Shown: one piece after another, positions 1-7,893 of the stretch
Position numbering within the stretch: the stretch's first letter is position 1
How the letters are laid out: every line of letters begins with the position of its first letter
Origin: SG8-30 sp964406445
GTDB lineage: Bacteria > Pseudomonadota > Gammaproteobacteria > Steroidobacterales > Steroidobacteraceae
DNA: 64,000 nt
Direction: 5' to 3'
NCBI GenBank assembly: GCA_964406445.1
Contig: CAYORU010000007.1
Location: forward strand, 1 to 64,000
Program-made: the position numbers and the translations under genes
The notes under the pieces: model-generated
What the model saw: only the letters and a program-made list of their open reading frames with translations
Database searches by the model: none
What the model was told of the DNA's origin: nothing

Positions 1-114
1 CAGCCTCGCACGGTCGCGCAGCGGCTGCGCGAGCTGAACCAGCTCCTCGAAGACGGCCTGATCACCGCCGACGAACACGCCGAGTTGCGCCGGCGGATCC
101 TCGCGGAACTCTGA
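1..114 (+). CDS. C-terminal end of a SHOCT-domain protein (5' truncated by window)
   Basis: The reading frame is open from the first base and stops at 112-114 (TGA). The 37 residues visible form the short C-terminal SHOCT motif: a helix ending LNQLLEDGLIT, then an acidic turn and a second helix ending ILAEL. SHOCT is an oligomerisation motif at the end of many unrelated bacterial proteins, so the rest of the protein and its function cannot be told from here. malQ begins 10 bases downstream on the same strand, which suggests one transcript. Confidence 0.7.
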   Translation, partial: QPRTVAQRLRELNQLLEDGLITADEHAELRRRILAEL

Positions 115-124
115 CGGCGCCGCC

Positions 125-2245
125 ATGCGGGACGATCCGGTCGCCATCCTCGCGGCGTTGCGCGGCCTCGGCGAGGAGTACTGCGACTTCAGCGGCGAGA
201 TGCGCCGCAGCACCGACGACGCCCGCCGCGGCATCCTGCGGGCGATGGGCGTGGACGTGGACGATCCCGCGGCGCTCGCGGCGGCGATCGCCGGCGCCGG
301 CGCCGGCTTGGCCGGCCACGCGCTGCCGCCGGCCGTCGTCGCCGGAGTCGACGAGTTCGCGCTCGAGCTGACGGTGGAGCAGGGTGGGGACGTCGGCACC
401 GCGCGCCTCGAGTTCGAGGGCGGCGGCGGCGTCGCCTGCGACGTCGTGGCGGTCGGCGGCGGCTGCACGCTGCGGTTCGCCGGCCCGCTGCCGCCTGGCT
501 ATCACCGGCTGCTGCTCGAGCGGGAGGGCCGCGCGCGCGAGGAGGCGCTGGCGGTGCTCGCGCCGCAGCGCTGCTTCGAGCCGCCGGACCTCGGCGCCGG
601 CGCGCGGCGCTTCGGCGTGTCCGTGCAGCTGTACACGCTGCGTTCCCCGGACAACTGGGGCATCGGCGATTTCGCCGACCTCGCGCAGCTGGCCCGGCGT
701 GCCGCCGCCGCGGGCGCCGACTTCGTCGGACTCAACCCGCTGCACGCGCTGTTCGCCGCGGATCCCGGGCACAGCAGCCCCTACAGCCCGTCGAGCCGGC
801 ACGCGCTCAACGTGCTCTATATCGCCGTCGAGGCGGTGCCGGAACTCGCCGCCTGCGCGGCGGCCCGGGTGCAGCTCGCCGATCCCGCGTTCCAGGCCGA
901 GCTCGCGCGCCTGCGGTCGCTGCCGGCGGTCGACTATGCGGGCGTCGCGCGCGCCAAGCTCGGGGTGCTCCGGCTCCTGCACGGGCAGTTCCGCCGCGAC
1001 CACCTCGAGCGGGGCGACGCGCGCGGCCTCGCCTTCGAGGCCTGGCGCGCGGCGCGCGGCGAGACACTCGAGCGGCACGCGCTGTTCGAGGCGATCGACG
1101 AGGTCATGCGCCAGCGGCGCGAGGCGGTCGGCGGGTGGCTGTCCTGGCCGCCGGCCTACCACGATCCGCAGAGCCCGGTGGTCGCCACGTTCGCGCGCTC
1201 CGCCGCGCGTCGGGTGGAGTTCCATGCCTGGCTGCAGTGGCTCGCCGAGGAGCAACTGGCCGCGGCCGCGAGCGCGGCGCGCGAAGCGGGCATGTCGATC
1301 GGCCTCTATGGCGACTACGCGGTGGGCGTCAACGCGGGCGGCTCCGAAGCCTGGGCTCAGCAGCAGGTCTACCGGCCCGGCGCCGCGATCGGCGCGCCAC
1401 CGGACGCGCTGGCGCTCAAGGGACAGGACTGGGGCCTCCCGCCGCAGGACCCCGTCGCACTGCAGCAGGCCCGCTACCGCCCCTTCGTCGAGCTGATGCG
1501 CGACAACATGCGTCATTTCGGCGCGCTGCGCCTCGACCACGTGATGGCGCTGTACCGCCTCTGGTGGGTGCCGCGCGGCCTGCCGGCGACCGAGGGCGGC
1601 TACGTGCGCTACCCGCTCGACGACCTGCTCGGCATCGTGGCGCTGGAGAGCCACCGCAACGAGTGCCTGGTCATCGGCGAGGACCTCGGCACGGTTCCGC
1701 CGGAGATGACCCTCGCCATGAACGCGCGCGGCGTCTACCACTACAAGGTGCTGCTGTTCGAGAAGACGCCCCAGGGCGCCTTCCGGCCGCCGGGCGAGTG
1801 GTCCCGGCACGCGCTCGGCGCGGTCTCCACCCACGACCTGCCTACGCTCGCCAGCTGGTGGGAGGGCTCGGACATCGACCTCCGGGCGCGGCTGGGGCTG
1901 TACCCCGACGCGGCCGTCGAGGCTGCCGTTCGGGCGGAGCGCGCGGCGGATCGCGAGCGGCTGCTGGAGGCGATGGACGCGGCCGGCCTCCGCCCGCGCT
2001 GGCCGGTGGACCGCTACGAGCCCCGGTTCGCGGCCGCGGTGCACGGCTACCTCGCGGCCACCCGCTCCGCGCTGGTCGCGGTCCAGGCCGAGGACCTGCT
2101 CGGCATGCTCGAGCCGGTGAACGTGCCCGGCACCAGTTCGGAATACGCGAACTGGTGCCGCAAGCTCGCCGCCGGTCTCGATGCGATGTTCGACGGTTGG
2201 GGTGCGCCCGTCCTCGAGGCGCTGCGCCGGCACCGGCCGCGCTGA
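125..2245 (+). CDS. malQ: 4-alpha-glucanotransferase (amylomaltase)
   Basis: The 706-residue protein is a GH77 enzyme, which transfers alpha-1,4-glucan segments between maltodextrins in the cytoplasm during maltose or glycogen turnover. An N-terminal beta-sandwich of about 150 residues precedes the (beta/alpha)8 barrel, as in the long proteobacterial MalQ. Family motifs seen include SPYSPSSRHALN, GDYAVGVN, the nucleophile region LRLDHVMALYRLWW, the acid/base region VIGEDLGTVP, and STHDLPTLASWW near the third carboxylate. ATG at 125 is the first good start after the upstream stop. The DUF4032 gene starts 12 bases after its end, so the two are probably cotranscribed. No other mal or glg gene is present. 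Confidence 0.93.
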   Translation: MRDDPVAILAALRGLGEEYCDFSGEMRRSTDDARRGILRAMGVDVDDPAALAAAIAGAGAGLAGHALPPAVVAGVDEFALELTVEQGGDVGTARLEFEGGGGVACDVVAVGGGCTLRFAGPLPPGYHRLLLEREGRAREEALAVLAPQRCFEPPDLGAGARRFGVSVQLYTLRSPDNWGIGDFADLAQLARRAAAAGADFVGLNPLHALFAADPGHSSPYSPSSRHALNVLYIAVEAVPELAACAAARVQLADPAFQAELARLRSLPAVDYAGVARAKLGVLRLLHGQFRRDHLERGDARGLAFEAWRAARGETLERHALFEAIDEVMRQRREAVGGWLSWPPAYHDPQSPVVATFARSAARRVEFHAWLQWLAEEQLAAAASAAREAGMSIGLYGDYAVGVNAGGSEAWAQQQVYRPGAAIGAPPDALALKGQDWGLPPQDPVALQQARYRPFVELMRDNMRHFGALRLDHVMALYRLWWVPRGLPATEGGYVRYPLDDLLGIVALESHRNECLVIGEDLGTVPPEMTLAMNARGVYHYKVLLFEKTPQGAFRPPGEWSRHALGAVSTHDLPTLASWWEGSDIDLRARLGLYPDAAVEAAVRAERAADRERLLEAMDAAGLRPRWPVDRYEPRFAAAVHGYLAATRSALVAVQAEDLLGMLEPVNVPGTSSEYANWCRKLAAGLDAMFDGWGAPVLEALRRHRPR

Positions 2246-2257
2246 GGTCCGCGGCCG

Positions 2258-3469
2258 GTGGCGAGGCTCGAGGCAGCCGAGGGCCAGTCGCTTCCCGCCG
2301 GGCTGCCCTGGCACTGCCCGCTGGCCGAGTGGCCGCCGGAGATCATGGTCGACGCGCCGCGCGGCCTGTCCCGGAACGTGGTGGGCTTCGTCGCCCGCGG
2401 CGCCGACCTGCTCGCCGTCAAGGAGCTGGCCGAGGCAGTGGCCAAGCGCGAGTATGCGCTGCTCGTCGAGCTCGGGCGGCGCGAGCTCCCGGTCGTGCGC
2501 GTCGCCGGCCTCGCGACGGGTCGCGGCGCCGGCCCTGCCGCCGATCGCCGGGCGCTGCTGGTCACGCTCTACCTGCGCCACTCGCTGCCCTTCCGGCTCG
2601 TCCTCGCGGGCGACCCTGCGCCGGAACGCGCGCTGCCGCTGCTCGACGCGCTCGCCGAGCTGCTCGTCGACCTGCACCTCGCGGGCTTCTTCTGGGGCGA
2701 CTGTTCGCTCTCCAACGTCCTGTTCCGCCGCGACGCCGGCCGCTACGCCGCCTACCTCGTGGACGCGGAGACCGGCGAGCTCCACCCGCGGCTGTCGGAC
2801 GGCGCGCGGCGCCACGACATCGACATCACCTTCGAGAACGTGGCCGGCGAGCTGATGGACCTGCAGGCCGGCGGGCTGCTGGCCGAGGGCCTCGACCCGG
2901 TGACGCTCGCCGAGCGGCTGGCGCGCCGCTACGAGGAGCTGTGGGCCGAACTGTCCCGGGTCGAGACCTACGCGACCGACGAGCAGTTCCGCATCGACCA
3001 GCGCGTGCGGCGCCTGAACGAGATCGGCTTCGACGTCAAGGCGCTCGAGGTGCAGCCCTCCCGGGCGGGGCCGGCCGTGGTGGTGCGCGCGCAGGTGGTG
3101 GAGCCCGGTCATCACCGCCGCCGGCTGCGGCGGCTGGCCGGCATCGACGCCGAGGAGAACCAGGCGCGGCGGCTGCTGAACGACCTCGACCGCCACCGCG
3201 CCTGCCGGGCGCACGAGCTCGGCCGCGCGCTCGGCGAGGCAGAAGCGGCGCGGGGCTGGCTCGCGGAGGTCTACCGGCCCGCGCTGGAGCGGGTGCCGCC
3301 GGCCGAGCGCGGCAAGCTGCCGGACCCGGAGATCTTCCACCAGCTGCTCGAGCATCGCTGGTACCTCGCCGAGCGGGCGGACCACGACCTGCCGCTCGAG
3401 CGTGTGGTGGACGCCTACGTCGCGGACATCCTCGCGCCGATGCCGCCACCCCAGGTGCTGCCGCCCTGA
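2258..3469 (+). CDS. DUF4032 / lipopolysaccharide-kinase-like protein
   Basis: The 403-residue protein has a kinase-like N-terminal half. VKELAEAVAKREYALL resembles a lysine-bearing ATP-binding segment, and LHLAGFFWGDCSLSNVLF resembles the catalytic loop of the LPS/aminoglycoside kinase fold (D followed by N five residues later). YLVDAETGEL would be the metal-binding Asp. The C-terminal half matches the arrangement of DUF4032 proteins (EDEEN-like helix, EIFHQLLEHRWYL). The start is GTG at 2258, 12 bases after malQ. The substrate is unknown. The kinase fold is inferred from motifs only. Confidence 0.75.
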   Translation: MARLEAAEGQSLPAGLPWHCPLAEWPPEIMVDAPRGLSRNVVGFVARGADLLAVKELAEAVAKREYALLVELGRRELPVVRVAGLATGRGAGPAADRRALLVTLYLRHSLPFRLVLAGDPAPERALPLLDALAELLVDLHLAGFFWGDCSLSNVLFRRDAGRYAAYLVDAETGELHPRLSDGARRHDIDITFENVAGELMDLQAGGLLAEGLDPVTLAERLARRYEELWAELSRVETYATDEQFRIDQRVRRLNEIGFDVKALEVQPSRAGPAVVVRAQVVEPGHHRRRLRRLAGIDAEENQARRLLNDLDRHRACRAHELGRALGEAEAARGWLAEVYRPALERVPPAERGKLPDPEIFHQLLEHRWYLAERADHDLPLERVVDAYVADILAPMPPPQVLPP

Positions 3470-3490
3470 GGCCGCGCCGCGACGAGGCCC

Positions 3491-3496
3491 TATAAT
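3491..3496 (+). promoter_or_regulatory. Perfect -10 hexamer TATAAT before the Rap1a-like gene
   Basis: TATAAT lies 29 bases before the ATG at 3525, immediately after the DUF4032 stop. No convincing -35 hexamer is present at 16-18 bases spacing, so this is only a candidate promoter. It would let the Rap1a-like gene be transcribed independently of malQ. Confidence 0.4.
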
Positions 3497-3524
3497 CGGG
3501 CTTCGCATCCGCCGGGACCGATCC

Positions 3525-4052
3525 ATGCGACACGTCGCCACCGCCGCGATCCTCGTCCTCGCGTCCATCGCGACGGGGCCCGGCGCCCTGGCGCAGGGCG
3601 CCGAGCCGCGGGGTGGTCCGCGCGCCGCGGAGCAGCCGCCTCCCGGGCTCGCGGCGCCCACGGCCGGCGAGTGGCGCCGTTCCTGCGAGGCCTACATGCA
3701 GGCCTTGCAGGGCACGGCCCCGGGCCAGGACATGGAGGTCACCTACTGCCTCGGCCTCACGCTCGGCCTGGTGGAGGGCATGCGCCTCGGCAGCCAGCTC
3801 GGCGCGCTGAACTTCGGCTCGCAGCTCGCGGTCGGCTACCGGCTGGATCCCGGCGCGGTGTTCGCGCAGTTCCAGCGGCGCAGCCCGGAGTCGCTGCTGC
3901 AGATCTGCCCGCCCCAGGGCGTGGGGCTGCGCGCCTACGTCACGGCCGTGCACGCCTGGCTCGGCGGCAAGCCGGACGCGCTGGCGCGGCCGGTGACCGA
4001 GGTCTTCTTCGAGGCGCTGCAGGCAGCGTTTCCCTGCGGCGAGGATCAGTAG
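3525..4052 (+). CDS. Secreted Rap1a/Tai-like domain protein
   Basis: The 175-residue protein starts at the ATG at 3525. An N-terminal extension of the same frame would overlap the previous gene and lacks a signal peptide. The first 24 residues (RHVATAAILVLASIATGPGALA) are a Sec signal peptide. The mature part has the layout of the Rap1a/Tai family: a Cys in the first helix (RRSCEAYMQAL), YCLGLTLGLVEGM, ICPPQGV, a helix with HAWLGGKPDALARP, and a final AFPC. Four conserved cysteines would form disulfides in the periplasm. Known members are immunity proteins against type VI secreted amidases, but no such effector is encoded nearby. A housekeeping periplasmic role is equally possible. Confidence 0.72.
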   Translation: MRHVATAAILVLASIATGPGALAQGAEPRGGPRAAEQPPPGLAAPTAGEWRRSCEAYMQALQGTAPGQDMEVTYCLGLTLGLVEGMRLGSQLGALNFGSQLAVGYRLDPGAVFAQFQRRSPESLLQICPPQGVGLRAYVTAVHAWLGGKPDALARPVTEVFFEALQAAFPCGEDQ

Positions 4053-4093
4053 CGACGGCAGACGGGCCCGCAGCGCGGGCCACAGGAGGATGC

Positions 4094-4675
4094 ATGGCCT
4101 CGACAAGATGGCGGACGATCGCGGTCGCGGCCGCGCTGGTGGCCTCGGCACCGGCCGGTGCTGCGCCGGTCGCCGAGGAGCTGCGCGGCCCGGTGGACCT
4201 GCGCCGCACGACGCTGATCGTGCGCGACATCGACCGCTCGCTGCCGTTCTGGCGCGACGCGCTCGGGCTCACGGTGGTCTACGACGAGGTCATCGAGCGC
4301 CCCGGTCGGCCGGAGGACCCGCCGGGCTCCACGCGCAGCATGCGGCTCGTGCTCATGCGCGCCAACGACACCTTCGTCGGGGCGGTGGGGCTGCTCGAGT
4401 ACACCTCGCCGCGCCGCCCGGATCCGGGGATGGGCGAGGACCGCGTGGGCATCGGCGACTTCATCATGGTGGTCAACGCCGCCGACCTCGACGCGCGCTG
4501 GGAGCGGGTCAAGGCGGTGCCCGGCGTGAAGGTGCTCTCGGAGCCCGAGCGCATCGAGTACCCGGCGCCCGGCGGCGGCGTGATCCCGGTGATGGTCACG
4601 ATGGTGCGCGACCCGGACGGCTACTTCGTCGAGCTGAACCAGATCCTCGGCAAGCCCGCCGGCGCGGCCGACTGA
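4094..4675 (+). CDS. Secreted VOC-family (glyoxalase/dioxygenase-like) protein
   Basis: The 193-residue protein starts at the ATG at 4094, with AGGAGGA at 4084-4090 as ribosome binding site. Residues 1-23 form a signal peptide ending AGAAP. The rest is a single vicinal-oxygen-chelate module: LRRTTLIVRDIDRSLPFWRDALGLTVVYD at the start of the betaalphabetabetabeta unit and VRDPDGYFVELNQ at the end, where the Glu would be a metal ligand. Export is unusual for this family. The substrate is unknown. It follows the Rap1a-like gene by 41 bases and probably shares its transcript. It converges on the patatin gene with 13 bases between stops. Confidence 0.75.
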   Translation: MASTRWRTIAVAAALVASAPAGAAPVAEELRGPVDLRRTTLIVRDIDRSLPFWRDALGLTVVYDEVIERPGRPEDPPGSTRSMRLVLMRANDTFVGAVGLLEYTSPRRPDPGMGEDRVGIGDFIMVVNAADLDARWERVKAVPGVKVLSEPERIEYPAPGGGVIPVMVTMVRDPDGYFVELNQILGKPAGAAD

Positions 4676-4688
4676 CGCGCCCCCGGCC

Positions 4689-6914
4689 TCAGCGCCAGCG
4701 GCCCAGCACCGGCCGGCCGAGGCCCAGGAACAGCGCGAAGTCGCCGCTGTCGACGTAGCCGAGCGACAGCGACACCGGGCCGAACGGGGTCTTGCCGCCG
4801 ACGAACAGGCGCGCGCCGAGCCGCAGGCCGTCGGGCGCGCTGTCGTCGATGCTCTCCCAGACGTTGCCCGCCTCGAGCGCGCCGCCGGCGTAGAGCGTCA
4901 TGCCGAGCAGCGGATCGACGTCGGCGAGGCGCCAGCCCGCGCCCGCCTGCAGGTAGGCGAATTCGGCGCCGCGCAAGGCGCCGTACTCGAGGCCCGAGAG
5001 CGCCCCGGGCCCGCCGAGCCGGAACAGCTGGTGGAACGGCGTGCGGGTGCCGAAACTGGTGCCGCCGGCGAGGTCCATGAACAGCAGGGCCCGGTTCAGC
5101 ACCATCGACTCGTTGAATTCCACCAGCGCCGTGCGCCAGCGCGCCTCGGCCCCGAGCGCCGTCTCGGCGGCCTGGAACTCCAGGCGCTGCCGCGAGCCGC
5201 GCGTGGCCCACAGGTCGGAGTCGCGGGTGTCGCGCTCGTACTCGACGAGGTAGCCGCCGTCGTCGTAGCGGCTGAGCCCGGCGACCGGCGGCAGGCCGAT
5301 GTCGAGCCGCAGGTCCGTGTTGCGCCGAAACAGCCCGAGCTGCACCTCGCCCGAGGTTCCGAGCTCCACGCCGGCGCGCAGCTCGCCGTAGACGGCGCGC
5401 TCGTCGAAGGCCGCGACCCGGCTGCCGTCGGCGAACACGTCCTCCCGCTGGTCGTACCAGCCGACCCGCGACAGCAGGAACAGGCGGCGCGACGAGCCGA
5501 AGTTCTCCCGCAGGTCGGTCTCGACCCGCGTCTCGCGCCCGAGTTGCAGCAGGCCGCGCCACTCCCGCCCGCCGGCCTCCGGCCAGGTCCGGCGCAGCAG
5601 CGCGCTCGCGAGCAGCATCGGATTGCCGCCGAGCGAGGTCTCGAGGCCGTAGTCGAAGGCGAGGAACGTCGGTCCCCAGGATTTCGGCACCGGCGTGAAG
5701 ACGACGCGGCTCGCGCCGGGCGGGCCGCTGACCGCGTGCCCCACGGCCTCGTAGGCGCCGGTCGCGTAGATCCGCAGCGCGTCCTCGGCGAGCACCGACT
5801 CGCTGACGGCGTCGCCGGGGCGGGTGCGGACCCGCGATGCGAGCCAGCCGGCGGTGCGCTCGTCGGTGCCCTCGAACTCGACTGCCGCGACGCGGCGCTC
5901 CTCGGCGCGCGCGCCGCCGACGCGGTCCGCGCGCCACGCGGCGTATCGCTCGGGCGGCAGCGACAGCGCGGCGAGGCGGGGCGCGAGTGCGCGCGCCGCC
6001 CGCTCGCCCGCCTCGATGGCGCGGCCTGTGTGCTGGAAGTCGGTGGACGTCATGCCGTCGACCTTGACGCGGATGCCGACGTCCTCCGGCCCCAGCGACG
6101 CGAGGGACCCGGCCTCGTTGCCCTTGATGAGGATCTCGACCATGCGCGTGAGCGAGCCCGTCGCGGTGCGCATGCTCTCCGAGCTGCGTTCCTCGCCGGT
6201 GACCGCGACGGCGATCACCACGTCGGCGCAGGTCTCGCGGGCCACGTCCACCGGCAGGTTGCGCTTGATGCCCCCGTCCACGAGCAGCTGGTCGCCGAGC
6301 GCCACCGGCGCGAACACGCCGGGCACCGACATGCTCGCGCGCAGGGCGAGCGGCAGGTCGCCCGCGCCGAACACGACCACGTCGCCGGACCTGAGGTCGG
6401 TCGCGACCGCCCGGAAGGGGATGGGCAGCTGGTCGAAGTCCTCGACGCCCGACTGCGACGCGACCATGTTCCTGAGCAGCGACTCGACCTGCTGGGTCTC
6501 GACCAGCCCGCGCGGCGCGATCAGGCCGTCGTCGCCGAGGCCGAACTCGAGCTTGTTCGAGACGGTCACGCTCTCTCGCTTGACCGACATGGGCTGGTAG
6601 CGCCGCTTCTGTTCCACGCCGAAGACCTGCTGCCAGTCGATGGCGCGCAGGAAGGCATCCACCTCGTCGCCGGTCATGCCGCTGGCGTAGGCGCCGCCCA
6701 CCAGCGCGCCCATGCTCGTGCCGGCAATGCAGTCGACCGGCACGCGCATCTCGTCGAGGACCCGCAGAACCCCGGCATGCGCCGCGCCCACCGCGCCGCC
6801 GCCGCCGAGGACCAGGCCGATGCGCGGCCGTTCGGCGGGCTGTTCCGCCAGCGCCGGCAGGGCCAGGCAGCAGGCGACCAGGGCGGCCCAGGGGCCGGCG
6901 GGGCGGATGTCCAT
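4689..6914 (-). CDS. Patatin-like phospholipase with outer-membrane barrel (type Vd autotransporter, PlpD/FplA-like)
   Basis: The 741-residue protein starts at 6914, preceded by GGAGGA. Residues 1-23 are a signal peptide. A patatin lipase domain follows (about 30-320) with the oxyanion loop GGGGAVG (37-43), nucleophile elbow GTSMG (Ser67) and the partner Asp213 in DGG. Residues of about 335-400 look like one POTRA module (AVEFEGTDERTAG...GAYEAVGHAV). The C-terminal 340 residues alternate in the way of a 16-stranded Omp85-type barrel, ending LSLGYVDSGDFALFLGLGRP...GRW. This matches PlpD of Pseudomonas and FplA of Fusobacterium, whose lipase domain is carried to the cell surface by its own barrel. 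Surface display here is inferred. Confidence 0.88.
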   Translation of the reverse strand: MDIRPAGPWAALVACCLALPALAEQPAERPRIGLVLGGGGAVGAAHAGVLRVLDEMRVPVDCIAGTSMGALVGGAYASGMTGDEVDAFLRAIDWQQVFGVEQKRRYQPMSVKRESVTVSNKLEFGLGDDGLIAPRGLVETQQVESLLRNMVASQSGVEDFDQLPIPFRAVATDLRSGDVVVFGAGDLPLALRASMSVPGVFAPVALGDQLLVDGGIKRNLPVDVARETCADVVIAVAVTGEERSSESMRTATGSLTRMVEILIKGNEAGSLASLGPEDVGIRVKVDGMTSTDFQHTGRAIEAGERAARALAPRLAALSLPPERYAAWRADRVGGARAEERRVAAVEFEGTDERTAGWLASRVRTRPGDAVSESVLAEDALRIYATGAYEAVGHAVSGPPGASRVVFTPVPKSWGPTFLAFDYGLETSLGGNPMLLASALLRRTWPEAGGREWRGLLQLGRETRVETDLRENFGSSRRLFLLSRVGWYDQREDVFADGSRVAAFDERAVYGELRAGVELGTSGEVQLGLFRRNTDLRLDIGLPPVAGLSRYDDGGYLVEYERDTRDSDLWATRGSRQRLEFQAAETALGAEARWRTALVEFNESMVLNRALLFMDLAGGTSFGTRTPFHQLFRLGGPGALSGLEYGALRGAEFAYLQAGAGWRLADVDPLLGMTLYAGGALEAGNVWESIDDSAPDGLRLGARLFVGGKTPFGPVSLSLGYVDSGDFALFLGLGRPVLGRWR

Positions 6915-7070
6915 CGGCGTTCCTCCGCGCGGCGCCACGCGCCGCGAACGCACAGTCTAGCCGGGGTGGCTGTCCGGCTGGCGGACCGGCCTTGCTATCG
7001 CCGTGGCGAGGGTTATGGTGGACGCATCACGGGTGCGCGCCCGCGGCCTGCGGGCGCAAGGAGGGGGGCG

Positions 7071-7844
7071 ATGACCGTTACGGTCCATTCGGCGCGGCAC
7101 GCGTCCGCGCCCGTCGACATCAACCGGGTCTCAGTGCTCGCGCCGTTCCGCTGGCTGGGCCGCGGCGCGGCCGACCTGTACCACTGCGGCGCGTCGAGCC
7201 TCGCGCACGGGCTGCTGATGGTGCTCACGGGCTGGATGCTGCTCTTGATGCTCGGCAACCACCCGTACTTCGTCGTGGCCGCGGTGTCCGGCTTCCTGCT
7301 GGGCGCGCCGGTGATGACCACCGGGCTCGTCGAGCTGTCGCGGCGCCGCGCCGAGCGCGAGGAGATCGGCTTCAACGAGTCGCTCGCGCCGCTCGCCAGC
7401 CACCGCGGGGCGCTGCTTCGGTTCGGCGCGGTGCTGGCCGCGCTCGCGCTGGGGTGGTTCGCGGTCTCCGAGATCCTGCTGCGCGCCGTCTTCGACCTCG
7501 CCGCCCCGAGCGTCGCCGACACCTACTACCTCGGCTTCATCGACGCGGCCCACCGCGACGAGATCGTCGCCTACCTCGCCGCCGGCGCCGCGCTCGCGCT
7601 GGTGGTGCTCGCGGTCTCCGTGGTCACGGTGCCCGCCATCGTCGACCGGGACCTGCGCGCCGGCGAGGCGATGCGGGCGAGCCTGCGGACGCTGGCCGCG
7701 AACCCGGTGCCGATGCTGGTCTGGAGCGCCCTCATCGTCGCGATCACCGCGGCGGGTTTCGCGACGCTGCTCGCAGGCATGCTCGTGTTCATCCCGTGGC
7801 TGGGCCACGCGACCTGGCACGCCTATCGCGACCTCGTGAGGTAG
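7071..7844 (+). CDS. DUF2189-family integral membrane protein
   Basis: The 257-residue inner-membrane protein starts at the ATG at 7071 after a strong AGGAGGGGGG site. About five to six hydrophobic segments are visible: LLMVLTGWMLLLML, YFVVAAVSGFLLGAPVMTTG, LRFGAVLAALALGWFAVSEI, AYLAAGAALALVVLAVSVVTV, LVWSALIVAITAAGFATLLA and GMLVFIPWLGHATWHAYRDLV. The arrangement and the ending GHATWHAYRDLV match DUF2189 (YciC-like) proteins. Function is unknown. It transcribes away from the patatin gene and converges on puuB. Confidence 0.8.
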   Translation: MTVTVHSARHASAPVDINRVSVLAPFRWLGRGAADLYHCGASSLAHGLLMVLTGWMLLLMLGNHPYFVVAAVSGFLLGAPVMTTGLVELSRRRAEREEIGFNESLAPLASHRGALLRFGAVLAALALGWFAVSEILLRAVFDLAAPSVADTYYLGFIDAAHRDEIVAYLAAGAALALVVLAVSVVTVPAIVDRDLRAGEAMRASLRTLAANPVPMLVWSALIVAITAAGFATLLAGMLVFIPWLGHATWHAYRDLVR

Positions 7845-7893
7845 GCGGGACGCGCCGGCGGCGGCGCTGCGAGCGCGGCGCCGACACTGCGGG

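Noticed and set aside
3491..3496. Calling a full sigma-70 promoter at TATAAT
   Set aside because: The -10 is perfect, but nothing resembling TTGACA lies 15-19 bases upstream, so only the hexamer is reported.
62..3661. A 1199-residue open frame on the minus strand over malQ and the DUF4032 gene
   Set aside because: It is antisense to two well-supported genes and consists of Arg/Ala/Gly/Pro-rich low-complexity sequence with no domain. Such frames are expected in very GC-rich DNA.
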